From Silene latifolia (Eukaryota; Streptophyta; Magnoliopsida; Caryophyllales; Caryophyllaceae): DNA of 64,000 nucleotides. The DNA lies in NCBI RefSeq assembly GCF_048544455.1, contig NC_133536.1:40730152-40794151 (forward strand). The letters run 5' to 3'. The notes beneath the pieces were generated by a model, which saw only the letters and a program-made list of their open reading frames with translations, did not search any database and had not been told where the DNA came from. Below are positions 12,824 through 24,057 of this stretch, piece after piece (the first letter of the stretch is position 1; the number at the start of each line of letters is the position of its first letter). The translations under genes and the position numbers were made by a program.

Positions 12824-14536
12824 TTAATTCCCATCAGCTGTCAGTAGCCCCTTCGTGGGCTTCTGACTGGAGGACGTCACTTCAGCAATACTGACCGTCC
12901 TTTTTGACTTCCATGAACTTGAATTTCTGAGAGGAGGAGGAACATAATTCCAATCTATATAGGTCCGAACTGCCTTCGTTCTCGCCCCTCTGTCATCTTC
13001 TTTGGCATCCTTTGCTCCAGATTGATTGATAATGGTCTTACCACGTCCCTTGACAGCTCCTTTCTTGCCTTCATCTGTACCTGCAGTAAGGAAAACAGAC
13101 GAATCTTCCTCCTTTTTGCTCTCAGTATGAGGCGGAGGGTCAGCAATAATAGCAATATTCTCCAAAATTGGAGTGTCAATAATAGGGTCAACAGAAGAGA
13201 GGGCATTGCAAGGCTGAGCTTGCATGGGAGCCCTCCGGAACTTGGACTGATGAAAGGTCAGCTCCTCGTCCCCTACCTGGAAGGTCAAAGTCTTCCCCCC
13301 GACATCTATTACTGCACGGGCAGTGGACAAAAATGGTCTCCCTAAAATGATAGGGGTATGCACATCTTCGGGGATATCTAGGACGACAAAGTCAACGGGA
13401 ATAAAGAACTTCCCGATCCTAACAGGTACGTCTTCCGTTACACCTAGTGGCCGTGATAGACTACGGTCGGCCATCTGGACAGTCATATTGGTGCAACTCA
13501 GCTTGGTCACACCAAGTCTCTTAGCTAGAGACAAAGGTAGAACACTTACGCTAGCGCCTAAATCGCATAGCGCATTATCAATCAACTGCATTCCTATGTG
13601 ACAAGGGATCGAAAAACTACCCGGGTCTGATTGCTTAAGAGGTAGCTTATTTTGAGACAGGGCTGACCCCATCTCAGTCAAAGCTACAGTCTCATTATCA
13701 TTAACGGTCCTCTTACGTGCTAAAATATCTTTCATAAATCGTAAATAAGAGGGTACCTTCATAAGCAACTCAGTGAACGGCACGGAAACTTCCAAACTCT
13801 TCAACAGCTCAACAAATTTGCTAAACTGTTGATTAATCTTGGTATTCTGCAGCCGCCTCGGGAAGGGAACCGTAATTGGAATTTCAAGTCCCTTGTTTCT
13901 CGCCTCCAAAGTGTCTTCCGGCGCAAGTTCGGTGTCCTTTGGGCGCTTCTTACCTCTCGAACGAGGCCTTTCTGGTAATTCATCGCTTAAACGAGCACTA
14001 GCAGGCTCTCGAATAAGCTTCCCGTCAACAATATCAGTCGATCGAGCAATGTGTCCACTCGATCGAGCTGTTTCTTCATCAACTTCAGTCGATCGAGCAA
14101 CAGTCCCCCTCGATCGACCTTCTTCAGCTTCCAGGTCACTCGATCGAGTAGAGTGACTACTCGATCGAGGGCTTTCCTCATCAATTCCACTCGATCGAAC
14201 TGTTTCAGCACCAGATTGCTGTCGATCGAGTAACTCTTGTGTCGTGAGTCCTTTCTTCTTACCAGAACACTGTTCATTGACAGTTTCAGCTATTCCCAGG
14301 TCTGATTTCTTCATTTCTGGTCCCTCATAAGAGAGACCGCTTCTCAACTCTATCAAATGTACCGTCTCATTTGGGTTCTTGTCATTTTGAGTTGGTAAAT
14401 GACCGGGCTTCCTGGAGGATTGATTCTCAGCCAATTGCGCAACTTGAGTTTCAAGTGCCTTGAATGCCGTGTCCTTCTGTTGTAACTGCTTTGCAATGGA
14501 CTGCATCATGGTCTTTAGCTCACTTATCTCACTCAC
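12824..14536 (-). CDS. Element C gag C-terminal region plus aspartic protease
   Basis: 570-residue open frame. It starts with a coiled-coil-like stretch (SEISELKTMMQSIAKQLQQKD), then an HLIELRSG motif typical of Athila gag. Residues about 100-180 are rich in RSS/RST/DR repeats encoded by TCGATCGA palindromes. A conserved block follows (QQFSKFVELLKSLEVSVPFT), then the retropepsin fold: LIDNALCDLGASVSVLPLSLAK, with DLGAS in the active-site place, and TPIILGRPFLSTARAVIDV. The C-terminus is low-complexity. The true gag start lies upstream in broken sequence, so the ATG at 14536 is only the first Met of this open stretch. No RT follows. Confidence 0.8.
   Translation of the reverse strand: MSEISELKTMMQSIAKQLQQKDTAFKALETQVAQLAENQSSRKPGHLPTQNDKNPNETVHLIELRSGLSYEGPEMKKSDLGIAETVNEQCSGKKKGLTTQELLDRQQSGAETVRSSGIDEESPRSSSHSTRSSDLEAEEGRSRGTVARSTEVDEETARSSGHIARSTDIVDGKLIREPASARLSDELPERPRSRGKKRPKDTELAPEDTLEARNKGLEIPITVPFPRRLQNTKINQQFSKFVELLKSLEVSVPFTELLMKVPSYLRFMKDILARKRTVNDNETVALTEMGSALSQNKLPLKQSDPGSFSIPCHIGMQLIDNALCDLGASVSVLPLSLAKRLGVTKLSCTNMTVQMADRSLSRPLGVTEDVPVRIGKFFIPVDFVVLDIPEDVHTPIILGRPFLSTARAVIDVGGKTLTFQVGDEELTFHQSKFRRAPMQAQPCNALSSVDPIIDTPILENIAIIADPPPHTESKKEEDSSVFLTAGTDEGKKGAVKGRGKTIINQSGAKDAKEDDRGARTKAVRTYIDWNYVPPPLRNSSSWKSKRTVSIAEVTSSSQKPTKGLLTADGN
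14038..14231. repeat. TCGATCGA palindrome array inside gag coding sequence of element C
   Basis: Eight TCGATCGA copies at about 20-40 bp spacing, all within the open frame. On the coding strand they give recurring S-S/R-S-T, D-R and R-S-R peptides, so spacing has kept the frame open. Confidence 0.9.
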
Positions 14537-14561
14537 CCCACTAGACGACGAAGCACCTTGG

Positions 14562-15810
14562 TTAGGAGGGTTGAAAGACGGAGGCTTCTGATAGCCTTGT
14601 TGCTTCGATGTGGCGGAATGTAAGGTCGCTGCGATTTGGAGGAGCGGTGGGGTTAAGTACGTTGTTCTGATTACTCCACCTTAAATTGGGGTGGATATTC
14701 GGCTCATACTGGTTGTTGTTTTGCCTGTAGTGTTGAAAGGCAGCACATTGCTCATAAGGACTAGGACAGAAATCAGAGACATGTCCGTCTACCCCACACC
14801 TCGTACAGACGAAGGGACCGTCTGTCATAGCATTAACCTGGTACATCCCCTGGCTTGAAAGTTCCCCTAGTTCATACTTGTCGAACCTAGCAAAGAAGGG
14901 CTTCTAATGCGGCTACTCAAGAGGATTCACTCTCCTTTGGTTTCCCCTTGAATTCCCGTATTCACCCACTGTGAGTGGCTAAATCATCTATGATTTTCCA
15001 TCCTTTCGTCGGCCCCAAGTTGTCGGAAAATCGACCGTTGGCTGCCGCATCTAGTATAGCTCTCTGATCATCATATAAACCATTGTAAAAATGGTTACAT
15101 AGACTCCATTTCTCGAAACCGTGGTGCGGTATGGTTCGCACTACTTTCTTAAAACGAAGCCATGCCTCATGGAAATTCTCGTCGGGCCCTTGTTTGAAAT
15201 CGGTTATCCGGGCTCGATGGCTATGGTTCTCGAAGCAGAGAAATACTTTTTGTAGAATGCCAATGCTAGCGAATTCCAATCCGTTATGCCGTGAGCAGCT
15301 CGGTCCAAATCCTGTACCACTCCCTTGCAGATCGCGAGTGAGAAAATGAACATAGTTTCTTTGATTTGATCACTGTCACACCGGTGGGAGGAGGTATGGA
15401 GCAGCGAATCAATCAAGGTCTCCATATCTTTGAGCCGCATCTTCTTTTGCACTCCCGAACTGATTTTTCTCTACCATGCTGATGTAAGAAGGCTTAGGCT
15501 CGAACTTCCCCGGCATCTCCCTGAGCAGTTCGAACCCTTTATAAAGATTGTCACCGTGTGGGCTCGGAGTGACTAGCAATGGTTGCTTCCTCGGCCATTT
15601 CGAAATTCAGGAAAGTGATAGACTCAAGTGAATAATCGGAAACTGGAGAAGACGGCGGATTATTTTCGAAAAGCTCGTTCTCGTAAAAATTGCCGCGAGA
15701 ACTGGGCTCTTCCTCTTCCTGTTGCTCTTGAAATAGCAGTCTCCTTTTTACGCGAAGAGATCTCTCAATCTCGGGATCAAAAGGTAGTAGTGGACCACCT
15801 TGCGACTGCG
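14562..15810 (-). pseudogene. Element C gag N-terminal region (Athila-type), broken
   Basis: Read on the minus strand from about 15810: a DPEIERSLRVKRRLLFQEQQ start typical of Athila gag, then stops. The capsid-like part is split over two frames (15452-15204 and 15279-14962, with AWLRFKKVVRTIPHHGFEKW). A zinc knuckle follows, CTRCGVDGHVSDFC (C-x2-C-x4-H-x4-C), at about 14800. Several frameshifts and stops interrupt it. It leads directly into the open frame that ends at 12824. Gag packages element RNA in cytoplasmic particles. Confidence 0.7.
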
Positions 15811-15921
15811 CGCATAAGACGAAACTACAAACAAGATATGAGAATAGTCTAAGGAACGATGTTCCTTAAACTAAAAAGAAGAATTAAAAATAAAAACAGC
15901 TAGTAATTGGAACAATTGCCT

Positions 15922-15942
15922 CCCCGGAACGGCGCCAAAATT
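15922..15942 (-). other. Primer-binding site of element C (tRNA-Asp type)
   Basis: On the minus strand, just after the 5' LTR, ttttggcgccgttccgggga closely matches the complement of the plant tRNA-Asp 3' end (one base short). This is the primer used by Athila-type elements. Confidence 0.8.
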
Positions 15943-17478
15943 TGACACGTCACGTCGCGTACTACTGTCAAAAATAAACCTAACGGTCTCAACTAAAAAT
16001 GTAGTAGAGGCAGTCGAGTATCGAATCCACAGGGAGGAATGCAACTATAGCTATCTATTTCTAATTCGATGGTAACAATTGGGTTGATTAATTTTTGGTT
16101 CTAAACTACGGAGTTGAAAGAAAGAGAAATAAGGAGAGCAGTAAAGCAGAAAGATGAATTAACTATCAATAAGAGGGGGACATGTCGGGAACTCGGTTCA
16201 CTACGGTAGATCAACAACTTAGCAATAAATGACCCGGGCGAACTAATGCGAGACGGATATTAGAAGGTCCTTTCGGTCCACTTCCCACCCTAAAATACCA
16301 CTAACTTAACTTTCGTCCTCATTAGGGCGCTCATCTGTTTATAGCGAGGCCTATTTAATCCAATCTTTCGATCCAGGACTAATTGTAGCCAGAATAATGG
16401 GTGACATAGAAGCGTGCACTCAACTAGGTCGATAATTACAATTATATTGCTATAGTGACAGAATCTCTTTAACCAATTCGTCTAATTCATTTACTACGTC
16501 GTCATCATCCTACCGTAGATCCCCTAATCCCAACATGAAGGGAGATTAGCTACTCATATCTATTGATAAACTAACAGCATGTAAATTTCCAGCAGAAAAC
16601 ATAGCGAAATAAGGATAAAAAGCAATGATAATAATTAGGGCAAGAAAGAATAAAAACAATAACATAAAACAGGAATTAAAACAACAAAGGAAGGTTAATT
16701 ATTATTAAAAAGGGGAAGAGAATTACAATCCGAGAAATTCCGGCGTAAAGAACGAAATCCGATCAAAGCAATCCAACGTTGAAAAGTAACAGTAGGCTAA
16801 TGTGAAGGAATCCAGATCAAAGAGAGTAAAACAAAAATGATAAGAGAATAATAGATCGTAAAAAGATCCCTAATAACCTAGTTAAACATAGGTTATATAG
16901 CCGAAAAGCCTAAGTGTTTATGCGGAATATACTAAAACACGGACTAATTAAAGCCCACAGACGAAATCTTCTCGATCGAGTAGGCAAACCCACTCGATCG
17001 ACCACGTTCTTCAGCCAGAGTCCCTCGATCGAGCAAAGGGTTCTCGATCGAGGACTTGATCAAAGCGACTTACTCGATCGAGTAAGGAGTAACTCGATCG
17101 AGGACTTGGGAAGCTTAGGGACCACTCGATCGTCCTATAACTGCTCGATAGACCACCTGTTAACTCGATAGACCACTTGTTAACTCGATAGACCACTTGG
17201 GTCTTCAATTCAGCTCACGTCTTCACCCAAATGCTTCGTAATGCGTGCAACGACACTTCAAGTGCAGCATCTCACTCTGGGACAATCCCGTCTCCTCTAA
17301 ATGCATGCAAAAAGGACGAAATGGAGCATGGTTTCGCTTCTTTCGCGATTATCCCTACAAAAAGGACAAAATACACCAAAGTAGCCAATTCGGGGCAAAA
17401 TACTATAAAAACAGTACATAAATGCATGGAAATACGTGCTGAAATAGGCCAAAAAGACCGTACATTAGGCACGTATCA
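15943..17478 (-). repeat. 5' LTR of element C
   Basis: 1536 bp, the partner of 6303-7832. It contains the same palindrome cluster (16970-17190). Differences from the partner are few and lie in small patches, many at CAG/CTG sites. Confidence 0.93.
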
Positions 17479-17483
17479 TTGGG

Positions 17484-17892
17484 TTTATAAAGTTGTATAG
17501 TAGGTTGGGATATGATATAGCATGCGGGTAGCATATTCGAGTTAGCATGACTCGATCGAGTGGGTCTGACTCGATCGAGTGGGTATTTGACTATTTTGCA
17601 ACGAGAATCGTTTTTTTGGGCACTCGATCGAGTACCTCGGGCACTCGATCGAGTAGGGGGTCACTCGATCGAGTAGCTGGGCTACTCTGTCGAGTATGTT
17701 AGAGATCAAAAGGTCTGTTTGGGGTCTGGAGTCGGGGCACTCGATCGAGTATGGTGGGCACTCGATCGAGTAGCCTCTTACTCGATCGAGTAGGTATGGG
17801 CACTCGATCGAGTGTGTTCTGGGCAGTCTGTTTTCGTGTTTTGGGGTTATAGTGCGTATGTTTATATCTACCCTTTCTTATATAGTTTCAAG
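17484..17892 (+). other. Leader of element A, second part, with palindrome cluster
   Basis: Non-coding leader resuming after element C and ending at the gag ATG (17893). Positions 17551-17814 hold nine TCGATCGA palindromes, mostly ACTCGATCGAGT. Element D has a similar cluster in the matching leader position (34884-35052). Confidence 0.85.
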
Positions 17893-19647
17893 ATGCCACC
17901 CAAGAGAAACGCTTTGTATGCGAGAGCTGAGACCATGAACATAGATGATATCGTTAAGATGTTGGAGCATCAGGATGCTCTTACCGAGGCCTTAAAGAAA
18001 GTAAGAAAGGATAAGGAGGTTGATCACTCTAAGATCAACCTTTATATAGCGAGGTTTAACCCAAAAGAGTACAAGGGGACCGGGGAACCAAACCTTCTTG
18101 ACAACTGGCATCGTGAGATGGAGAACATACTAGACTTGGTTCACTGTCCTGATGAGATGAGAGTAGAACAAGCTGCGTTCTACCTGAGGGAAGCAGCTGG
18201 TGAGTGGTGGGATAAGGTGAAGGTGAGTTCTAGAGAGTTATATGCTAACCAGGGCTTACCTGCTATACCTTGGGAAGAGTTTCAGAGGGCTATGAGGAAA
18301 GAGTTTGTACCGGAGCATGTGAGGAGTAAGATGAGGGAGGAGTTCGATGGGTTTAAGATGACATCTGACATGTCTGTGGCTGAGTACTACAAGCAGTTTA
18401 ATGAGAAGTCTAGGTATGCTGAGGATATGGGTTTGAGTGAGGAGAACCTGGCGCTGAGGTTTGAGAGGGGGTTGACCCCTAAGATCATGGATAAGCTACC
18501 CGTGGGAGTCCTTACTGATGTTAAGGAAGCTTATGAGAGGGCTGGGAGAGCTGAGAGGCTAGTGGAGATGGCTCAGGAGAGAGTGGGTGTTGAGAAAAGA
18601 AAGGCTGAGAGTGAGGGTGGTGGCCAATCTAGTCACAAGAAAGGCAACCACAATCAAGCTAGAGGGTTTTCTTCTGGGTCAGGGTTCAGTGCTGGGGCTT
18701 CTTTTGGGCGTGGCCGTGTGAGTAGTATTGGTAGTTGGGGAATGACTTGCTTTGGCTGTGGCGGTGTAGGCCACAAGAGAAATGAGTGCACGAGTATGCC
18801 TGGGGCTTTTCAGGGATCGGCTCGGAGGAGCTGTTCTCAGGGACCTACACAGAGTTATGCGAGCAACAGACCAGGTGGGTCATGGTCTAACCGGGGAAGT
18901 CAGAGCTATCAGGGTGGAGGTAACCACAATGGCGGTAATTCTTATCAGAAACCAGCTACGAACAACAACAACAATCAGGGGTCGGGTGCTAAGCCGACCA
19001 CATCACCAATCTTGTCCAGGAAGTGGACAAGACCGATGGAAAGTCTGTTCATGATGGACAAGAAAGCAGCTGAGGATGATGCACATGTTATCACTGGTAC
19101 TTTTCTTGTTAACGGTATTCATACCTTTGTTTTCTTTGATTCGGGGGCGTCACAGTCGTTTGTATCTTCGAGTCATGTTAAACGGTTGGGTTTGAGGGTA
19201 TATGAGTCTGTAAGTGAGAAAGTTTTTATACCTTCGGGTGAGTCTGTATCATGTGGGAGGTTGTATAGGAATGTACCTATGATAGTTGGGCAAGTTGATC
19301 TCCCAGTGGACTTGCTAGAGTTTCCTTTTGACGGTTTTGAGGTGATAGTCGGGATGGATTGGTTGGGAAAGTATAAAGCTAAGATAGACTGTTATCAAAA
19401 GAAATTGTCTTTGAGAGGGCCTAAGGGTGTTAGTGTATCTTATCGTGGGTTTCTAGTCAAACCCAAAGTTAAGTTGATTGCAGCTGTCACCTTGAAGTCT
19501 TATCTGAGGAAGGGATGTCCTTTGATCTTGTGCCATGTGAGAGATGACCGGATAGAGAGTCCGACAGTTGATCAGATACCAGTGGTGGGAGAGTTTGCAG
19601 ATGTTTTTCCAGAGGAGATTCCGGGTTGCCACCGAAGAGGGAGATAG
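17893..19647 (+). CDS. Element A gag and aspartic protease
   Basis: Begins at the ATG of MPPKRNALYARAE; the frame is open further upstream but that part is palindrome-rich leader. The retrotransposon gag domain (about residues 60-230) has LLDNWHREMENIL and REAAGEWWDKV. A zinc knuckle CFGCGGVGHKRNEC follows near residue 285, then Gly/Ser/Asn-rich linker. The retropepsin domain has the active site FFDSGASQSFV and the late motif EVIVGMDWLGKY. The frame ends early at 19647 in IPGCHRRGR, where the family normally runs on into RT. The break coincides with bases missing at expected CAG/CTG sites, so it may be a consensus error. Confidence 0.88.
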   Translation: MPPKRNALYARAETMNIDDIVKMLEHQDALTEALKKVRKDKEVDHSKINLYIARFNPKEYKGTGEPNLLDNWHREMENILDLVHCPDEMRVEQAAFYLREAAGEWWDKVKVSSRELYANQGLPAIPWEEFQRAMRKEFVPEHVRSKMREEFDGFKMTSDMSVAEYYKQFNEKSRYAEDMGLSEENLALRFERGLTPKIMDKLPVGVLTDVKEAYERAGRAERLVEMAQERVGVEKRKAESEGGGQSSHKKGNHNQARGFSSGSGFSAGASFGRGRVSSIGSWGMTCFGCGGVGHKRNECTSMPGAFQGSARRSCSQGPTQSYASNRPGGSWSNRGSQSYQGGGNHNGGNSYQKPATNNNNNQGSGAKPTTSPILSRKWTRPMESLFMMDKKAAEDDAHVITGTFLVNGIHTFVFFDSGASQSFVSSSHVKRLGLRVYESVSEKVFIPSGESVSCGRLYRNVPMIVGQVDLPVDLLEFPFDGFEVIVGMDWLGKYKAKIDCYQKKLSLRGPKGVSVSYRGFLVKPKVKLIAAVTLKSYLRKGCPLILCHVRDDRIESPTVDQIPVVGEFADVFPEEIPGCHRRGR

Positions 19648-22479
19648 ATTTCACGTTGAGTTGAAACCGGGACGAGGCCAATCTCTAAGGCACCGTGCCG
19701 GATGGGTCCTAAAGAGATGGAGGAGCTCGGAAACAGCTAGATGATCGATAAGAAAGGGATACATTAGACCTAGTGTATCGCCGTGGGGAGCACCAGTTCT
19801 TTTTGTGAAGAAGAAAGATGGGAGTTTGAGGTTGTGCATAGACTACAGAGAGTTGAACCGAGTGACGGTGAAGAACAAGTATCCTTTGCCAAGGATAGAT
19901 GACCTGTTTGATCAGTTGAGTGGTGCATCAGTCTTTTCGAAGATTGATTTGAGGTCAGCGTACCATCAGGTGAAGGTTAGAGAGGTGGACATACCAAAGA
20001 CAGCTTTCACGTCGAGGTATGGCCATTATGAGTATGTGGTGATGCCGTTTGGGTTATCTAATGCACCGGCTGTGTTTATGGATTTGATGAACAGAATCTT
20101 CAGACAGTTTTTGGACAAGTTTGTGGTGGTGTTTATTGATGACATCTTAGTCTACTCCAAGACTAAGGAGGAGCATGAGGAGCATCTGAGAATTGTGTTG
20201 CAGACTTTGAGGGAGCATGAGTTATATGCTAAGCTGTCCAAGTGTGAGTTCTGGTTAGAGAAAGTTGCTTTTCTGGGGCATGTGATCTCTAAGGAGGGAG
20301 TAGCTGTGGATCCAGCAAAGATTGAGGCAGTGACAAAGTGGGAAGCACCAAAGAATGTTGCTGAGATCAAGAGTTTCTTGGGTTTAGCTGGATACTACAG
20401 ACGGTTCGTGAAAGATTTCTCCAAGATAGCTAGACCTATGACAGCTTTGATGAGGAAAGAGAACAGGTTTCGTTGGGATGAGAGTTGTGAGACGCCGTTC
20501 CAAACATTAAAGGAGCGTTTGACCACAGCTCCTATCTTAGCATTGCCTGAAGGGATCGAGAACTTTGAGGTTTATACAGATGCCTCAAAGAATGGGTTGG
20601 GATGTGTGTTGATGCAGAACGGTAAGGTGATTGCCTATGCTTCTAGGCAATTGAAGCCGTATGAGGAGAACTACCCTACACATGATCTGGAGTTGGGTGC
20701 AGTGGTGTTTGCTCTCAAGATATGGAGACATTACCTTTATGGAGCAATCTTTAAGGTATTTTCGGATCACAAGAGTCTCAAGTACATCTTCACTCAAAAA
20801 GAGTTGAACATGAGATAGAGGAGGTGGATGGAGCTGATTGGCGGTTATGACATGGAAATTATCTACCATGAAGGGAAAGCCAATGTTATTGCAGATGCTT
20901 TGAGTAGAAAGAGTGTACATTCTTTGTGTACAGCACTATCTTTGATGAGGTTGAGAGATGAGGTAGCGAGGTTTGGGATACATATGATGCAGAGAGGGGA
21001 TGCCATGGGAGATTTGACAGTGCAGCCTGATCTTTATGACGATATTCGAGGTAAACAGGCGTTGGATCCTAAGATGGTTGAGTGGAGAGCTGGAGTAGAG
21101 AAAGGGACAGTGTCTCAATTCTCTATTCATTCAGATGGTAGTTTGAGGTTCGACGGTAGGTGGTGTGTCCCTAATGATGAGGAGCTGAAAAAGACTATCA
21201 TGACAGAGGCACATAGTACACCATATTCAGTACATCCAGGTGGTGACAAGCTGTACAAGGATTTAAAGAACACGTTTTGGTGGCCTGGGATGAAGAAAGA
21301 AACAGCTGAGTTTGTGGCCCGTTGTTTGACATGCCAGAGAGTTAAAGGGGAACAGCGACGACCACAAGGTAAGATTCAGTCTTTAGAGGTACCTGAGTGG
21401 AAGTGGGAATCCATTTCTATGGATTTTATCGTGGGTTTGCCAAAGAGTCAACAGGGTAACAACATGATATGGGTAATAGTGGATCGACTGACAAAGTCAG
21501 CTCACTTTGTGCCAATGAAAGATACATGGACTAAAGCACAATTAGCTATGGCTTATCGAAAGAATGTGCTTAAGTTACATGGAGTCCCTAAGGACATAGT
21601 GTCTGACAGAGATGCGAGATTTATATCAAGGTTTTGGAAAGAGTTGCAGTAATCTTTGGGAACAACTTTGAAAATGAGTACAACATTTCATCCTGCGACA
21701 GACGGCCAGACTGAGAGAACGATCAAGACTCTTGAGGATATGTTACGAGCTTGTGTGATGGACTTTGGTGGTAGCTGGGAACAGAGGTTGGATTTGATAG
21801 AGTTTTCTTACAACAACATCTATCACACTAGTATTGGTATGGCACCGTTTGAGGCTTTATATGGGAGGAGATGTTGGAGCCCGATTTGTTGGGACGATAG
21901 TGCTGAGGTAGTAGTTCTAGGACTAGAGATGGTACATGAGATGGTTGAACAGATTAAGATGATCAGGGAACGAATGAGAGCAGCTAGGCAAAAGAGTTAT
22001 GCAGATCTACATCGCCGGGATATAGAGTTTCAGGTTGGGGATAAGGTTCTTCTGAAAGTGTCTCCTATGCGTGGGGTTATGAGATTTGGGAAGAAAGGCA
22101 AGCTGAGTCAGAAGTTCATCGGGCCTTATGAGATCTTAGAGCGGGTTGGAGAGGTTGCATATCGTCTGGCTTTACCAGCTGCGTTAGAGAGAGTGCATAA
22201 TGTGTTTCATGTATCGCACCGCACTGGAAGTATGTGAGTGACCCGTCACATGTGTTAGAGGCAGAGAGCTTAGAGCTAGATGAGTCATTATCATATCTTG
22301 AGGTTCCTAAGCAGATTCTTGACCGAAAGGTTAGGAAGACTAGGAGTGGTGAGACAGTTTTGCTTAAGATCCTTTGGTCTAACCACGAGACTGAGGAAGC
22401 TACATGGGAGGCAGAGGAGGCCATGAGAGAGCGTTACCCTTTCCTTTTTGATCAGGTATGTATGGTTACGGGGACGTAA
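19648..22479 (+). pseudogene. Element A pol: reverse transcriptase, RNase H, integrase, chromodomain (several breaks)
   Basis: The RT/RNase H frame at 19805-20818 has [27 protein letters not shown], the catalytic [10 protein letters not shown] and an RNase [18 protein letters not shown] at 20816-20818 stands where relatives have Gln in NMRQRRW. Integrase (20828-22237) shows the H-H-C-C finger (CLTCQRVK), the first Asp in SMDFIVGLP, the second in SDRDARF and a Glu after TDGQTER; a TAA at 21650-21652 interrupts it. A frameshift near 22220 precedes the chromodomain (22234-22479), which ends TWEAEEAMRERYPFLFDQ as in Tekay-type chromoviruses. The chromodomain is thought to guide insertion into heterochromatin. 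Confidence 0.88.
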
Positions 22480-22663
22480 CCTTGTTTCTTTTAGGGGGGT
22501 AGGAGATGATCGCGAAGAGTTTTTAAGAGTTTTATACCCTTTTGTATGTTGTGTCGGTATGTTGTCGGGTTGAGTTTGGGTTAATAACATGTTTTATGTT
22601 GAGTTTCGTTTTGGTTGTTGAGTCGGGAGTGTTGTAGTATGTGTCTTTGTTTTGTTGTGGTTT

Positions 22664-22683
22664 GAACTTCGGGGACGGAGTTC
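22664..22683 (+). other. Hairpin 18 nt before the 3' LTR of element A
   Basis: 8-bp stem GAACTTCG / CGGAGTTC with one T-G wobble and loop GGGA. It ends 18 nt before the LTR. Same shape and place as in C, D and E. Confidence 0.75.
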
Positions 22684-22701
22684 TTTTTAAGGAGGGAAGA
22701 C
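22684..22701 (+). other. Polypurine tract of element A
   Basis: ttttaaggagggaagac directly before the LTR start TGTAATAC; primes plus-strand DNA synthesis. Confidence 0.8.
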
Positions 22702-24057
22702 TGTAATACTACTGTTTTATGAGTCTCTGGGTACTCTATCGAGTAGGCCTTACTCTGTCGAGTAAGGGTGAGTTGCAGTTTAAAATAGTTTCTGACCTGT
22801 TGGGTACTCGATCGAGTAACGTAGATACTCGATCGAGTAAGGGGGCACTCGATCGAGTACCTTAGCTACTCGATCGAGTAGCCGGTTTACGGGGGATGAT
22901 TTCTCGGGTTTTGTTAATAATGCGATTAAGATATATATTAATTCCGTCATTGTTCTTTAAACACTTTTTAAAACCTAATTACTGTCAAGAGAGAAAACAA
23001 AGTACGTTCTTCGCCTTAATCGCATTGTTGGCAAATCCCGGAGTTTGGAAGGTCGGATTTCACCTTTCGTTATACCGTTGAGATCCTTGCGTCGAGGGTA
23101 AGATCTATGTACCGTTTTTATAGTTTTTCCTTAAAGTTGGTTAAACCCTATTATTGGGAATTGGGGGTTTTGTTGTATTTTGTGTTGGTAGTGATTATAT
23201 GTTTGTATGTTAGGAGGAGGATTTGTAGAAGAAGCATTTTGATATCAGCTGTGAGACCGTCTGATTGTGTTGTGCTTTCCAGGTAGGGTTTCCCTACTCA
23301 GTATTAGTCCCATAATGTGTTGTTGATGTGTTGTGGTTGTTGAATATTATCGTAATTGTATTGTGACGGTTGTTGATTGTGATTGTTTGTCTCTGGTTCT
23401 CGAGATGCGTTCTCGGCTGAGTTGAGTCACTTGCGGGAGTGGCTTCACGCTCTAGTTTCGCCCTTCGTGGAACCCGCCACGGAAGGGGATGTGCACATTA
23501 ATGGGACAGGGTTATCGCTCGGTATGATGAGCGGGGCTTAGGTGGGAACGGCTGCGGTCCCCCACTGGCAGGGCTGGTCCAGTGGACAGTCGGTGACGGA
23601 GATTGATGGGAGTGGCATGATTGTGTGTGTGTGACAGTATGGGTTGCTTGTTTACCGTGTTGTTGGTTTGTATATATATTGTGTGATTAGTACTGACCCC
23701 GTGTTATTGTTTTTAAAACTTGCGGTGATCCATTCGGGGATGGTGAGCAGATATTGAGCAGGTATGAGTTGAGTTACTGGGATAGCTGGGATGTGCCACC
23801 GTCTGATGATAGAAGTCTTCCGTTGTAGCTTTAGTAGTTTAATAAACATTTCAGTTAGCTCAGTATACAGTTGGTTTTAAGAACATGTATTCGTATTTTG
23901 GTATTTGGTTTCAAATTGTAATCTTTCACTAAAGTTATACTATTTAAATGTTGTTTCGTTATTGTCTCATGATTATCATTGCCTCGGGTAACCGAGATGG
24001 TAGTATCCTTATACCTGAGTGGTCCTGGTAAGGCACTTGGAGTATGGGGGTGTTACA
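22702..24057 (+). repeat. 3' LTR of element A
   Basis: 1356 bp, the same length as the 5' LTR, with four TCGATCGA palindromes at 22805-22881. It is followed by GAAAA (24058-24062), the right copy of the target duplication. Confidence 0.95.

Larger units (their letters stand above)
6303..17478 (-). mobile_element. Element C: non-autonomous Athila-like Ty3/gypsy retrotransposon
   Basis: Two direct LTRs (6303-7832, 1530 bp; 15943-17478, 1536 bp) flanked by TTGGG at 6298-6302 and 17479-17483. Read on the minus strand the LTR is TGATACGTGCC...GTGTCA, followed by a PBS matching the tRNA-Asp 3' end. It carries broken gag, an open gag-C/protease ORF, and an Athila-type extra ORF near the 3' end. I found no reverse transcriptase, RNase H or integrase anywhere in its 8.1-kb interior, so it must rely on another element to move. 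The LTRs are nearly identical, so the insertion is young. Confidence 0.92.
4532..24057 (+). mobile_element. Element A: Ty3/gypsy chromovirus (Tekay-type), with Athila-like element C nested inside
   Basis: Bounded by two 1356-bp direct LTRs that begin TGTAAT and end GTTACA, flanked by a perfect 5-bp duplication (GAAAA). It has a tRNA-iMet type PBS, a gag-protease ORF, RT, RNase H, integrase and a C-terminal chromodomain, in that order, then a polypurine tract. By eye the two LTRs differ at about 20 positions (roughly 1.5%), which suggests a fairly recent insertion, although some differences may be consensus errors. The leader between PBS and gag is interrupted at 6303-17478 by element C. Pol is broken, so this copy is probably inactive. 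Confidence 0.95.

Noticed and set aside
15628-15852. Plus-strand ORF of 74 codons
   Set aside because: Shadow of the minus-strand Athila gag start.
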